Shown in pieces: positions 39,984 to 48,498 of a stretch of 64,000 nucleotides of DNA. Location of the stretch: contig NZ_FPJW01000005.1 in the NCBI RefSeq assembly GCF_900119735.1, positions 124,001-188,000 on the forward strand, written 5' to 3'. The notes under the pieces were generated by a model that was not told the origin of the DNA, did no database searches, and was given only the letters and a program-made list of their open reading frames with translations. Position 1 is the stretch's first letter. Each line of letters begins with the position of its first letter. The translations under genes were made by a program, and so were the position numbers. Source of the DNA: Marinospirillum alkaliphilum DSM 21637. Lineage in GTDB: Bacteria; Pseudomonadota; Gammaproteobacteria; Pseudomonadales; Halomonadaceae.

Positions 39984-40727
39984 ATGCTCAATCTTTTGAA
40001 ATACCTGCTGTTACCTCCGCTTTTGAATATTCTGCTATTGCTGGCAGGTTTGCTGTTGTTGTGGCTGCAGAAACGCAGGCTGGCCATCGGGTTGATTGGC
40101 TGCAGTAGTCTGCTGTTGCTGGTGTTGTCCTTGCCACTGGTCAGTCATGCCTTGATGAAGCCGCTGGAAATCCACCCGCCGCTACAGTTTGCGCAGCTGC
40201 AGCCCAATCAGGCACTGGTGATTCTGGGCGGTGGCCGTGAATACACGGGTGCGGAATATGGCTGGGATGACGCACCCAGTGAGTCGAGCATCAGTCGCCT
40301 GAATTATGCTGCTTACCTGCATCGCATTTCAGGGTTGCCGCTACTGGTCACCGGTGGACGTGTGCATGATGAAGCGGAAAGCGAAGCAGAACTCATGGCA
40401 CGGCTGTTACAAAGCAGTTTTGGCATTCACGCCACCTGGCTGGAAGAGCAAAGCCGCACAACGTACGAAAATGCCCTGTTCAGTGCCGAGATTTTGAAAC
40501 AACAAGGCATCAATGAAGTTGTGCTGATCAGCCATGCCTGGCATCTGGCCCGGGCCGCCGCCATTTTTGAAGCCCAGGGGCTGAAGGTTATTCCGGCACC
40601 GCTGCAGTTTTCCAGTCCGCCCAGCCACGGGCTGATCCGTTGGATTCCCAGAAGTTACCATCTGAACAAAAGCACCCAGGCACTGCATGAGTGGTTGGGG
40701 CGCGTGGTTTACAGCTTTTACAAATAA
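39984..40727 (+). CDS. DUF218 (YdcF/ElyC-like) membrane protein
   Basis: This 247-residue protein has two N-terminal membrane helices (about 5-28 and 35-58) and a DUF218 domain. Its motifs are ALVILGGGREYTGAEY, LPLLVTGGRVHDEAESEAEL, EEQSRTTYENALFS and VLISHAWHLARAAAIF. E. coli ElyC has this layout and affects peptidoglycan and lipid-carrier metabolism at the envelope. Its exact role here is unproven. It ends 5 bases before the convergent rluF. Confidence 0.88.
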   Translation: MLNLLKYLLLPPLLNILLLLAGLLLLWLQKRRLAIGLIGCSSLLLLVLSLPLVSHALMKPLEIHPPLQFAQLQPNQALVILGGGREYTGAEYGWDDAPSESSISRLNYAAYLHRISGLPLLVTGGRVHDEAESEAELMARLLQSSFGIHATWLEEQSRTTYENALFSAEILKQQGINEVVLISHAWHLARAAAIFEAQGLKVIPAPLQFSSPPSHGLIRWIPRSYHLNKSTQALHEWLGRVVYSFYK

Positions 40728-40732
40728 CAAGT

Positions 40733-41707
40733 TCAAGGCCGCTTGATGCTTTTACCGCCCGCGCCTTTTTTCTTGCCCGATTTTTTGCCAACTGGTTTTT
40801 TACCAACAGGGCTTTTACCAGCAGGTTTGCGGCTGTCATTGTGGGCAGTGTCTGCGCGTCGTCCGTCAGACTGGCCTGCTCGACTGCTGCCACGTCGATT
40901 GGCCGGTGTTGCTGTTGCGCCGGCTTCCGGGCGCGGGCGAAGTTTGCGGGCGGGTCGGGCCAGCACCTGGCTGGCTTCTTCGGTGCCGCTGGAATCAGCA
41001 ATCATGGCCTGAATCTGTGCCATTTCCTTCTGATTCAACAAACGCCACTGACCGGGTTTCAGGTCGCCCAGGCTGATGTTCATGATGCGGGTGCGTTTCA
41101 GACGGGTGACTTCATAACCCAGGTATTCGGTCATGCGGCGAATCTGGCGATTCAGTCCCTGGGTCAGGATGATGTTAAAGCTGTTGGCAGAAAGCTGACG
41201 CACCTTGCAAGGCAGGGTCACGGTGCCGAGGATCGGGATACCCGAACTCATGCGCTGGACAAAATCGGGACCAAAAGGACGATCCACCGCAACCACATAC
41301 TCCTTTTCATGGGCATTGCCCGCACGCAGGATGCGATTAACGATATCACCATCATTGGTCAGCAGGATCAGGCCTTCGGAGGGTTTATCCAGCCGCCCGA
41401 TGGGGAAAATCCGGCCCTTTTTGTAGTTCACCGCACGAACAATGTTTTCCGGCACTTCCGGATCAGTGGTGCAGGTAATGCCAACCGGTTTGTTATAAGC
41501 CAGATAAACCGGTGCCGGTCTGGCTTTTAAAGGTTTACCGCGCACCTGCACATGATCTTCGCTGGTGACTCGCACACCCATGTCAGCAACTCGGCCATTC
41601 ACCTTCACCAGCCCATCTTCAATCAACTGGTCGGCTTCACGGCGGGAGCACAGCCCGGTTTCACTGATGAACTTGTTAAGCCGGATGCCCTGGGTTTCTG
41701 TGGTCAT
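40733..41707 (-). CDS. rluF: 23S rRNA pseudouridine synthase RluF
   Basis: This 324-residue protein has an N-terminal S4 RNA-binding domain (RLNKFISETGLCSRREADQL). The RsuA-type catalytic domain carries the Asp in PIGRLDKPSEGLILLTNDGD. AGNAHEKEYVV, QGLNRQIRRM and LKRTRIMNISLG closely follow E. coli RluF (U2604). The C-terminal tail of about 80 residues is rich in Lys, Arg and Gly, a probable RNA-binding extension. Confidence 0.93.
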   Translation of the reverse strand: MTTETQGIRLNKFISETGLCSRREADQLIEDGLVKVNGRVADMGVRVTSEDHVQVRGKPLKARPAPVYLAYNKPVGITCTTDPEVPENIVRAVNYKKGRIFPIGRLDKPSEGLILLTNDGDIVNRILRAGNAHEKEYVVAVDRPFGPDFVQRMSSGIPILGTVTLPCKVRQLSANSFNIILTQGLNRQIRRMTEYLGYEVTRLKRTRIMNISLGDLKPGQWRLLNQKEMAQIQAMIADSSGTEEASQVLARPARKLRPRPEAGATATPANRRGSSRAGQSDGRRADTAHNDSRKPAGKSPVGKKPVGKKSGKKKGAGGKSIKRP

Positions 41708-41776
41708 GAAAGTGCCTGATGCGGTTGGAGAAACAGGCCGCTATTGTGCCTGCTTCCCCGACTGGAAAAAACCGCT

Positions 41777-43132
41777 TCAGACTTTATGCGTGGCAAAATA
41801 TTCTCTGGACAACTTGAACACCACCGGACTCAACAAGGCCAGTGCAATCAGGTTGGGCAGCGCCATCATGGCATTCAGGGTATCCGCCAGCAGCCAGATG
41901 AACTCCAGATTCACCATGGCACCCAGCGGAATCGCCAGAATCCACAGCACCCGGTACGGCTTGATCACCTTCACACCAAACAGGTACTCGGCACAGCGTT
42001 CGCCATAAAACGACCAGCCAATGATGGTGGTGAAGGCAAAAATAGCCAGTGAAATGGCCACAATGTAATTACCCACTGTGGGCAAGGCATGGCCAAAGGC
42101 TGCGCTGGTCAATGCTGCACCGGACACACCGCTGGTCCACACACCACTGGTGATGATCACCAGACCGGTTACCGAACAGATGATCAGGGTGTCAATGAAG
42201 GTACCCAGCATGGCAATCAAACCCTGACGCACCGGGTTTTTGGTTTGTGCTGCAGCATGCGCTATCGGTGCAGAACCCAGACCGGCCTCGTTGGAAAAAA
42301 TACCCCGCGCCACACCAAAACGAATCGCAGCCCACACCGCCGCACCGGCAAAACCACCCTGGGCAGCCACCGGTGAAAAGGCATACTCAACAATCATGGC
42401 GATTGCTGAAGGAATTGCCGCGGCATTGATGGCCAGCACCACCAGACCCGCCAACAGGTATGAAAGCGCCATGAAAGGCACCAGCGCAGCCGCCACCCGA
42501 CCGATACGACGAATACCACCAATCAGCACCAACCCCACCAGTGCCATGATGATCAGACCCGTCACATACACCGGTAAACTGAAATTGGCCTGCAGCACAT
42601 CCGCCACCGAGTTGGCCTGCACGGTATTACCAATGCCAAACGCTGCCACTGCACCGAAGATGGCAAATGCCGTACCCAGCCACGCCCACTTCGGACCCAG
42701 GCCGTTTTTGATGTAATACATCGGGCCACCCACATGATTGCCCTTTTCATCCACCTCACGGTATTTCACCGCCAGCACGGCTTCAGAAAACTTGGTGGCC
42801 ATACCCACCAGTGCGGTGATCCACATCCAGAACAGTGCACCGGGGCCGCCCAGAAAAATCGCTGTTGCCACACCGGCAATGTTACCGGTGCCAACCGTCG
42901 CAGACAGCGCGGTCATCAGTGCCTGAAAAGGGGGAATCTCTCCCTTGTCCTCTTCACCTTCACGCGCTTTGGTGCCACTGACCATCAGCCGGAAACCCAT
43001 GCCAATTTTCATAATGGGCATGAGTTTGAGGCCGATCGAAAGGAACAGGCCCACCCCTAAAATCAGCACCAGCATCAACGGCCCCCAGACAATGCCGTTG
43101 ATGCTGCTGACCAGTGATTCAATCGTTTCCAT
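41777..43132 (-). CDS. Alanine or glycine:cation symporter (AGCS family)
   Basis: This 451-residue inner-membrane protein has about ten hydrophobic segments. Its features match the sodium:alanine symporter family: FQALMTALSATVGTGNIAG (the substrate-site region), GGPGALFWMWITALVGMATKF, NEAGLGSAPIAHAAAQT, and a conserved GWSFYGERCAEYLFG near the end. It imports alanine or glycine with sodium. It is a single gene with about 180 bases upstream before the SDR terminator. Confidence 0.95.
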   Translation of the reverse strand: METIESLVSSINGIVWGPLMLVLILGVGLFLSIGLKLMPIMKIGMGFRLMVSGTKAREGEEDKGEIPPFQALMTALSATVGTGNIAGVATAIFLGGPGALFWMWITALVGMATKFSEAVLAVKYREVDEKGNHVGGPMYYIKNGLGPKWAWLGTAFAIFGAVAAFGIGNTVQANSVADVLQANFSLPVYVTGLIIMALVGLVLIGGIRRIGRVAAALVPFMALSYLLAGLVVLAINAAAIPSAIAMIVEYAFSPVAAQGGFAGAAVWAAIRFGVARGIFSNEAGLGSAPIAHAAAQTKNPVRQGLIAMLGTFIDTLIICSVTGLVIITSGVWTSGVSGAALTSAAFGHALPTVGNYIVAISLAIFAFTTIIGWSFYGERCAEYLFGVKVIKPYRVLWILAIPLGAMVNLEFIWLLADTLNAMMALPNLIALALLSPVVFKLSREYFATHKV

Positions 43133-43230
43133 TTCAGTCTCCCTGTTTGTTTATTTGCTGAATTTCAGAAAATAAACCTTTAACGGAAGTTTTTCACGGA
43201 AAAATTGCACATCAGAAGAAGTTTTTTGAC

Positions 43231-43241
43231 CAGACGGTCTG
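43231..43241. promoter_or_regulatory. Short palindrome CAGAC-G-GTCTG upstream of the AGCS gene
   Basis: The palindrome lies about 100 bases before the symporter ATG. It resembles small TetR-type operators. Length and spacing make it a weak candidate only. Confidence 0.25.
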
Positions 43242-43268
43242 ATTTAATGGCAACTTGATCCTGACAAC

Positions 43269-43308
43269 AAAAAAGCCGCTGTCGGCAATCACCGGCAGCG
43301 GCTTTTTT
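43269..43308 (-). terminator. Strong bidirectional-type terminator after the SDR gene
   Basis: Arms 43269-43285 and 43292-43308 pair over 17 positions with a single mismatch (wobble on one strand) around a 6-base loop. They are GC-rich inside and have A6/T6 at the base. It follows the SDR stop (minus strand) by 12 bases and would insulate the symporter gene. Confidence 0.92.
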
Positions 43309-43320
43309 AAAACAGAAGGC

Positions 43321-44073
43321 TCAGGACTTGCCAGCAGTGAACCCGCCATCCACCAGCAGATTGGCACCGGTGATGAAACTGGCTTCATCACTGACCAGGA
43401 ACAAAAAGGCATTGGCCACTTCTTCCGGGCGACCCAGACGACCAATCGGATGCAGACTGATCAATCCCTGCATCAGCTGTTCATCCAGCCCGGCCAGCAA
43501 GGGTGTATCAATGTACCCTGGTCCGATGGAGTTGACCCTGACACCTTTGCTGGCACCTTCCAGCGCCAGGGTGCGAGTCATGTTCACCACCCCACCCTTG
43601 GCGGCAGTATAAGCAGCCGTGCCGGACTGACCGAACACCCCGAGAATCGAGGCACAATTCACAATGCAGCCACTGCCCTGAGCATACATGGGCTTTAATG
43701 CGGCACGAGCCACACGAAACACCCCGGTCAGGTTCACATCCAGAATGTGGGTGAAATCTTCATCCGGATAGTCTTCGGCCGGACAAATACCACCGATCCC
43801 GGCATTGTTGAACACACCATCCACCCGACCCAGCTCAGCCACCATGCCATCAATCAAGGCATTCACCTCGACGGTGGATGCCACGTTGCAAGGCATAAAC
43901 AAGCAGCGTCCCTGGTATTTGGCATCCAGCGCCTTAGCTCGACTGACACCTTCACTGCTAGCAAGATCAGACATCACCACATCAGCACCTTCCTGCAGGC
44001 AACGCTCCACGGCCGCCAGACCGATACCACTGGCACCACCGGTCACCAGAATCTTTTTACCTTTTACACGCAT
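43321..44073 (-). CDS. Short-chain dehydrogenase/reductase
   Basis: This 250-residue classical SDR has the cofactor loop TGGASGIG, the NNAGIGG motif, the catalytic Ser in NCASILGVFG and YTAAKGG with Tyr and Lys. An acidic residue follows strand 2 (VVMSDLASS), which favours NAD over NADP. The ATG at 44073 has GGAGG six bases upstream. The substrate cannot be named; similar proteins reduce or oxidise hydroxyacyl or steroid-like compounds. It is an isolated gene with its own terminator. Confidence 0.9.
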   Translation of the reverse strand: MRVKGKKILVTGGASGIGLAAVERCLQEGADVVMSDLASSEGVSRAKALDAKYQGRCLFMPCNVASTVEVNALIDGMVAELGRVDGVFNNAGIGGICPAEDYPDEDFTHILDVNLTGVFRVARAALKPMYAQGSGCIVNCASILGVFGQSGTAAYTAAKGGVVNMTRTLALEGASKGVRVNSIGPGYIDTPLLAGLDEQLMQGLISLHPIGRLGRPEEVANAFLFLVSDEASFITGANLLVDGGFTAGKS

Positions 44074-44279
44074 CACACACCTCCGAGGGCTTCATGAGTG
44101 ATTACAGCTTACAACAAGCACCGTCAGGATGCGCAAACTCATCCGCGAAGGCTGCCACCGGTCAAAAAGATTGATGGTTTTTTGAACCAAACCTTACCGG
44201 AGCTATTGCCCGAAATGTGCTTCTGATCTAGTGTAGGACAAGACTGCAAGCCCTCTCCCACGCATTCAGGAAACCAGCC

Positions 44280-44831
44280 ATGCGTTTTCTCTCTGCCCTG
44301 CTGTTCAGCCTCCTGGCTTTTAATCTTTATGCCTCTGATCTGACCCGTGCTGATGTTGAGCGCTGGATCAAAACCCATGGTGAACTGCAATCCTGGCTGG
44401 ATCAGCATCAGGAGCAACTGCCGGATGAAGACTTCGCCAACACCAACCTCAGCATGGAAGAGCTGATGGCCAAAGGCATCCAGCAACTCAGAACTGCCGG
44501 TTTGTATAACGAGTTCAACCGACGGGTGCAGCGTGCAGGCTTCAGCAACGTGGAGCACTGGGCAAAACTGGGTCAGCAGATTTCACTGACCTACATGGCC
44601 ATCGGTCTGGAAGAGAACCCCCAGGCACTGGGTATGTTTGAAGCCCAGTTACGAGAATTACGATCTGCCAGAGACATCCCGGCAGAAGAAAAAGCCATGT
44701 ATGAAGCCATGCTGAATGAATCCATCAACATGATGCGCCAGGCACAACGCATGAGCTCAGCCAGCAAGGCCGCTGTTCGCCCCTACCAGCGCCAGCTGGA
44801 AGAACTCTTTGATCAGGAAGACAGCTACTGA
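44280..44831 (+). CDS. Secreted helical protein of unknown function
   Basis: This 183-residue protein has a clear signal peptide (MRFLSALLFSLLAFNLYAS). The mature part is acidic and helix-rich, with motifs such as TRADVERWIKTHGELQSWLD and QRAGFSNVEHWAKLGQQ. There is no cysteine or membrane segment after the signal, so it is probably a soluble periplasmic protein. I do not recognise the family. The stop overlaps the start of the DUF1330 gene by one base, so the two are translated together. Confidence 0.75.
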   Translation: MRFLSALLFSLLAFNLYASDLTRADVERWIKTHGELQSWLDQHQEQLPDEDFANTNLSMEELMAKGIQQLRTAGLYNEFNRRVQRAGFSNVEHWAKLGQQISLTYMAIGLEENPQALGMFEAQLRELRSARDIPAEEKAMYEAMLNESINMMRQAQRMSSASKAAVRPYQRQLEELFDQEDSY

Positions 44832-45235
44832 TGCCGCATGCCTACATCGTTGGACAAATCCGCATCAAAGACGCAGACCGCTGGGCAGATTATTGCAGCC
44901 AGGTGCCCGCCACACTGGAACCCTGGCATGCTGAACTGATGTTTCGCGGTACAAAGGACACCACCTTTGCCGGTGAAACACCCTACACCAATATCGTGGT
45001 GATCCGTTTTCCAGACATCACCACAGCCAAAGCCTGGCATGACTCCGAAGCCTATCAGGCACTGGTACCCTTGAGGGAAAGTGCAGCTGATGTGTTGTTG
45101 AGTGGGTTTGAAGACACAACCATACCATCAGCAGCAATCCTTGAAGGTATTGCAAGGGGTGAGCAGAATGTTCTTGAAGGCCAAACATACTGCCAAAGTG
45201 AAGCCAGAGAGAAAATGAGCAAATGGCTGAAATAA
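44831..45235 (+). CDS. DUF1330 domain protein fused to an antitoxin-like C-terminal tail
   Basis: This protein has 134 residues. The first 94 or so match a DUF1330 ferredoxin-like domain (AYIVGQIRIKDADRWADYCS, VVIRFPDITTAKAWHDSEAY, LVPLRESAADVLLSGFE), which normally ends there. The remaining 40 (IPSAAILEGIARGEQNVLEG to SEAREKMSKWLK) look like the end of a ParE/RelE antitoxin. A ParE-like frame starts inside the last codons, as in real antitoxin-toxin pairs. A deletion joining an upstream DUF1330 gene to a downstream antitoxin gene explains this best. Whether the fused protein still binds toxin is unknown. Confidence 0.7.
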   Translation: MPHAYIVGQIRIKDADRWADYCSQVPATLEPWHAELMFRGTKDTTFAGETPYTNIVVIRFPDITTAKAWHDSEAYQALVPLRESAADVLLSGFEDTTIPSAAILEGIARGEQNVLEGQTYCQSEAREKMSKWLK

Positions 45236-45393
45236 TCTGGACGGAACCAGCCTTGCAGGAACTTAATGCTCTTGCCGAGTACATCGCACTGGACAACAGC
45301 GACGCAGCACGCAATCTGGTTCAGAAGGTTTTTAAAAAAACAGAGCGACTGGAAAACTTTCCTGAATCCGGACGCACTCCACCTGGCAGATAA
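45223..45393 (+). pseudogene. Truncated ParE-family toxin
   Basis: The frame starts at an ATG overlapping the preceding gene by 13 bases and encodes 56 residues: MAEIIWTEPALQELNALAEY, then a helical stretch, then FPESGRTPP. This is the N-terminal half of a ParE/RelE-type toxin, usually about 95 residues. The C-terminal strands with catalytic or gyrase-contact residues are missing, and I find no continuation in the other frames. The homology stops at the left edge of the defence island, consistent with the island's arrival or a deletion having cut the gene. Confidence 0.7.
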
Positions 45394-45520
45394 AGGTTTG
45401 AGCTTGATATTTCACTGGTTCACCACCATAATGCATCCAAGCTCTTCGGAGCTGGTTGAACCTTTACCTAGTTGTTTTGGTTCCTGGCTGCGCCTCAGTC
45501 GCCGATAAGACTGGGGCATA

Positions 45521-46036
45521 TCACCCTCCCTTCTTCACCTCTGCCAGAAATGCTTTTTGCTTGATTTCAGTCTGCACATAGCTAGGATTAGCGGCTATAG
45601 CCGTTACAAAAGTGAAAGGCTTATCGGGCTTTCTTGGATCATCCAGAACCACAACATAACTTTCATCAACAACAACGTATGTCCGTCGTTTTCTATCACG
45701 GCCACGACTGTCCTTTTTTGACTGGGTATAACGATGAATCGTACCGGCTGAAGCTGCAAGCACCTCGGCGATCCATAAAATCCGACGCGCTCTTTCATGA
45801 TCAAAACCACCATCGTGAACACAGGTGCCCAAGCAATAGTTTTTGGCTTTACTGAAGGCATGATCAAAAGCACCGGCTGCAAAGATAATCGAAGCACCTG
45901 TCCAGTCAGTAAAAACTCGTCGATTACCCTGCTCATCGTAGACGTAGGTATCCAGATATACCTGACGATATGCCTCGATCAGATTTTCTTCCGTATCGGC
46001 TTTCAGTCGCAGTTTCGGCCACAAGCTATCAGTCAA
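45521..46036 (-). CDS. Unknown 171-residue protein at the end of the defence operon, possible BECR-fold nuclease
   Basis: It starts with TTG, supported by AAGGA six bases upstream, immediately after the DUF3800 stop. The protein is soluble. Segments FDHAFSKAKNYCLG, FDHERARRILWIAEVL, GTIHRYTQSKKDSRGRDRKR and VVVLDDPRKPDKPFTFVTA recall, weakly, the BECR-like toxin-nuclease proteins of phages and mobile elements: a charged Arg/Lys patch before a beta-rich end with conserved His, Arg and Thr. The family is not certain. Its position after DUF3800, SIR2-HerA and the type I genes marks it as a candidate effector or accessory protein. Confidence 0.55.
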   Translation of the reverse strand: MTDSLWPKLRLKADTEENLIEAYRQVYLDTYVYDEQGNRRVFTDWTGASIIFAAGAFDHAFSKAKNYCLGTCVHDGGFDHERARRILWIAEVLAASAGTIHRYTQSKKDSRGRDRKRRTYVVVDESYVVVLDDPRKPDKPFTFVTAIAANPSYVQTEIKQKAFLAEVKKGG

Positions 46037-46037
46037 A

Positions 46038-46736
46038 CTATCGTCCTTGCCAGTTGAAGATATTGAATTTTCGTTCAGTCCTGGGAGTAGTAAACCGCAA
46101 GCCGCTTTTACCTACGGCTTTAGCCAGATGACCAGCATACTGCACTTTAAAAACGCTGGCGTTAGAGCGACTCTGCATGTCATTCCAATCATACCCCACC
46201 GCTCCCATCAACAAGTCTGCAAGCTGTATCAGCGGCTGGTTATGCGACTCTACCGGCTCAAGACAAGCTATTTTGGCTCTACCCATTAGCTTGTGTGCCA
46301 GAATCTGCCGCAGCTCTTCAAAACGACCACTGGCAGCATTCTGTTGCCAATCCAGATAAATATGGTAGGTATCACCTGGCTGAAGCCAATGTACCAGTAA
46401 TTGGTAATAAAGCTTGTAAAAGCCAAGCTCTTTATCACCATTATTCCACTGCTCATGATCCAGTTGCCTTCGGTCAACCACAACACAACGAAAAGAAAGA
46501 CATTGCTCTTCAGCAAACAACTGGATCAGGCTAAGATAAAATTCTGCCTTATTGGGTGATGCTTTTTTCCAGCCAAATTCTGTTTTAATGCCATGCTTGG
46601 TCATCAGACCATGCAGACGGCTAACAATGCGGCGCTTTTCTTCCCGAGGACATTGAAGCGCACCGATAACGATGTAGGGCTGTGATGGATCTGATGTATG
46701 GCGGCTTTCATCGCAATAGATGTTGTAAATTGTCAT
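46038..46736 (-). CDS. DUF3800 domain protein
   Basis: This 232-residue protein opens with YNIYCDESRHT and contains YHIYLDWQQN and QPLIQLADLLMGAVGYDW, the acidic landmarks of DUF3800, a family predicted to have an RNase H-like fold and frequent in defence islands and prophages. The acidic residues suggest metal-dependent nuclease activity; this is inference. It is 18 bases downstream of herA and one base from the next gene, so it belongs to the same operon. Confidence 0.85.
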   Translation of the reverse strand: MTIYNIYCDESRHTSDPSQPYIVIGALQCPREEKRRIVSRLHGLMTKHGIKTEFGWKKASPNKAEFYLSLIQLFAEEQCLSFRCVVVDRRQLDHEQWNNGDKELGFYKLYYQLLVHWLQPGDTYHIYLDWQQNAASGRFEELRQILAHKLMGRAKIACLEPVESHNQPLIQLADLLMGAVGYDWNDMQSRSNASVFKVQYAGHLAKAVGKSGLRFTTPRTERKFNIFNWQGR

Positions 46737-46754
46737 TATGCATACTCAATAAAA

Positions 46755-48497
46755 TCATTTGCTCTGATAGCGCCATTTCGTAACCACAATACCAATCTGC
46801 TCTATGGTCATCGCCTGTTGCTGCCAACCTTTATCAAAATCGACATCACTTGAACGTGGCAGTTGGTCATCAGATAAACTTCGAATCATCACTCTAGTAG
46901 GTAGCGTTGCAGCTTGACCAACAAAGATTGCTTCCTGACGCCTTAAACCAGAAAGCATCTTGGTTAAGCCAGACATAGAATCAGGTAACACACTACGAAC
47001 ATGTTCGCGGTCTGCATCATTGGTTATTCGAAGCACAATCCATGAGTTACATTGGGACAACACCGTTGCCTCAACTTCACTAGGTCTCTGCGAAACTAAT
47101 AACAGACCAACACCATATTTGCGACCTTCCTTTGCTATTCTGCGAATTGCAGATTGTGCCGCTTCATACTGCGCCTCACCTCGATTAGGTACATATCGGT
47201 GAGCCTCTTCACATACCAAAAGTACAGGGCTGTTTTGCCGCTCGGCCTCGGTTTGCCAGACTTTAAGTTGAAACACGATTCTCGCGATTGCAGCGCTAGC
47301 TACCCCAGCCACTTCATTCGGCACACCAGACAAGTCAACAATCTGCACTGTGGTTTGCTGCGTTAAGAATTGATTGACGATTGTTGGTAATGGATCTTCA
47401 ACACCATCCCAACTTTCCATCATAAATTTGAGGCGGCCATCCTTTAGCAACGAGTCAATCTTGCGAATGACTTTGCTGTAATCCTCATGGGCTTTTTTAT
47501 CTTTGTTATCCGGTCGTTGTGCGTTAATTGCACCAATCAATCCTTCCTCATAGCGTGCTCCATCTTTGAATCCAAAATGATCTAAGCCTGCTGCACTGCC
47601 AATAATGTAAGGAATCGGCGAGTCAACAGTTAATTGATTCTTATCAAGCTGAAGCTGTTTAGCTGCCCGCTCACGAACAGCAATTAGTGCATTTTTAACA
47701 ATGTTTGATTGCGAGGTTGCTGCAAACTCGGTCTTACCGATAAACAAACTCAGGGACTCTTCTAAATCGAGTAACCAATACGGTAGTTTCAGTGAACCTT
47801 CATCGGTCGATAAACGTTGGTGCACGGGGAACGCTTTGCCGTACTCATTATGTGGGTCAAGGATAATAACTTGTGGGTGCCAGTGCATATGACCGGCTAT
47901 CTGGCCACGTTCGAGTATACTGTGAATAACTGCTGCAACAGTGCCTGATTTACCGGCACCGGTGGAGCCAAGGATGGCAGTGTGCTTACCTAGCAATTCA
48001 TTCAACTCAGCGTAACAAGGGGCGCCGCCAGAGCCAACATGCTCGCCAAGTTGAATAACAGCACCTTTGGCGTCACCGTAAATAAACCTAAGCTCGGATT
48101 TGGGTGTCAGATAAATGGTTTGCTGTGGTAGTGGATAAGTAGCAACTCCGCGTTCGAACTCAAGGGTAAACTCATCTTCACCTTTCCTGCGCCACTCCCC
48201 CTCACCAAACAAATCAGCTTCAATAATGCGCTCATCTGAAGATGCGACAGGCAAGCCCTTTTCTAGCTGGTAGTCAGCCTTCATACGTAATCGACTGACT
48301 AACCCATAAATAGAGCGGCGGCCAAAATGAACTTTGATGATTGAGCCAAACTGCCCAATCGGATAGTTTTCACCAGCAAATACTCGGGACAAGTCTGAAA
48401 TAGAAGGGTCGAGCTCAGCGATAATACGCGAACCATCTACCTCAATAATTTTACCGATAGAGAGATTCTCAATGGGTTTTATGTATTTGTTATCCAT
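46755..48497 (-). CDS. HerA-family ATPase of a SIR2-HerA defence pair
   Basis: This 580-residue protein has an N-terminal HAS barrel (SIGKIIEVDGSRIIAELD) and a RecA-like translocase core. Walker A is LGSTGAGKSGTV (177-184) and the Walker B-like motif is VIILDPHNEYG. VCEEAHRYVPNRGEAQ and LLLVSQRPSEVEATVLSQCN are further HerA hallmarks. The start at 48497 has a perfect AGGAGGT upstream, one base after the SIR2 stop. HerA hexamers assemble with SIR2 subunits, and such pairs block phage by depleting NAD in known SIR2-HerA (Nezha-type) systems. Confidence 0.92.
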   Translation of the reverse strand: MDNKYIKPIENLSIGKIIEVDGSRIIAELDPSISDLSRVFAGENYPIGQFGSIIKVHFGRRSIYGLVSRLRMKADYQLEKGLPVASSDERIIEADLFGEGEWRRKGEDEFTLEFERGVATYPLPQQTIYLTPKSELRFIYGDAKGAVIQLGEHVGSGGAPCYAELNELLGKHTAILGSTGAGKSGTVAAVIHSILERGQIAGHMHWHPQVIILDPHNEYGKAFPVHQRLSTDEGSLKLPYWLLDLEESLSLFIGKTEFAATSQSNIVKNALIAVRERAAKQLQLDKNQLTVDSPIPYIIGSAAGLDHFGFKDGARYEEGLIGAINAQRPDNKDKKAHEDYSKVIRKIDSLLKDGRLKFMMESWDGVEDPLPTIVNQFLTQQTTVQIVDLSGVPNEVAGVASAAIARIVFQLKVWQTEAERQNSPVLLVCEEAHRYVPNRGEAQYEAAQSAIRRIAKEGRKYGVGLLLVSQRPSEVEATVLSQCNSWIVLRITNDADREHVRSVLPDSMSGLTKMLSGLRRQEAIFVGQAATLPTRVMIRSLSDDQLPRSSDVDFDKGWQQQAMTIEQIGIVVTKWRYQSK

Positions 48498-48498
48498 A

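Noticed and set aside
45394-45520. Missing half of the ParE toxin by frameshift
   Set aside because: Reading all plus frames after the stop gives no ParE-like C-terminal strands, so the gene is truncated rather than frameshifted.
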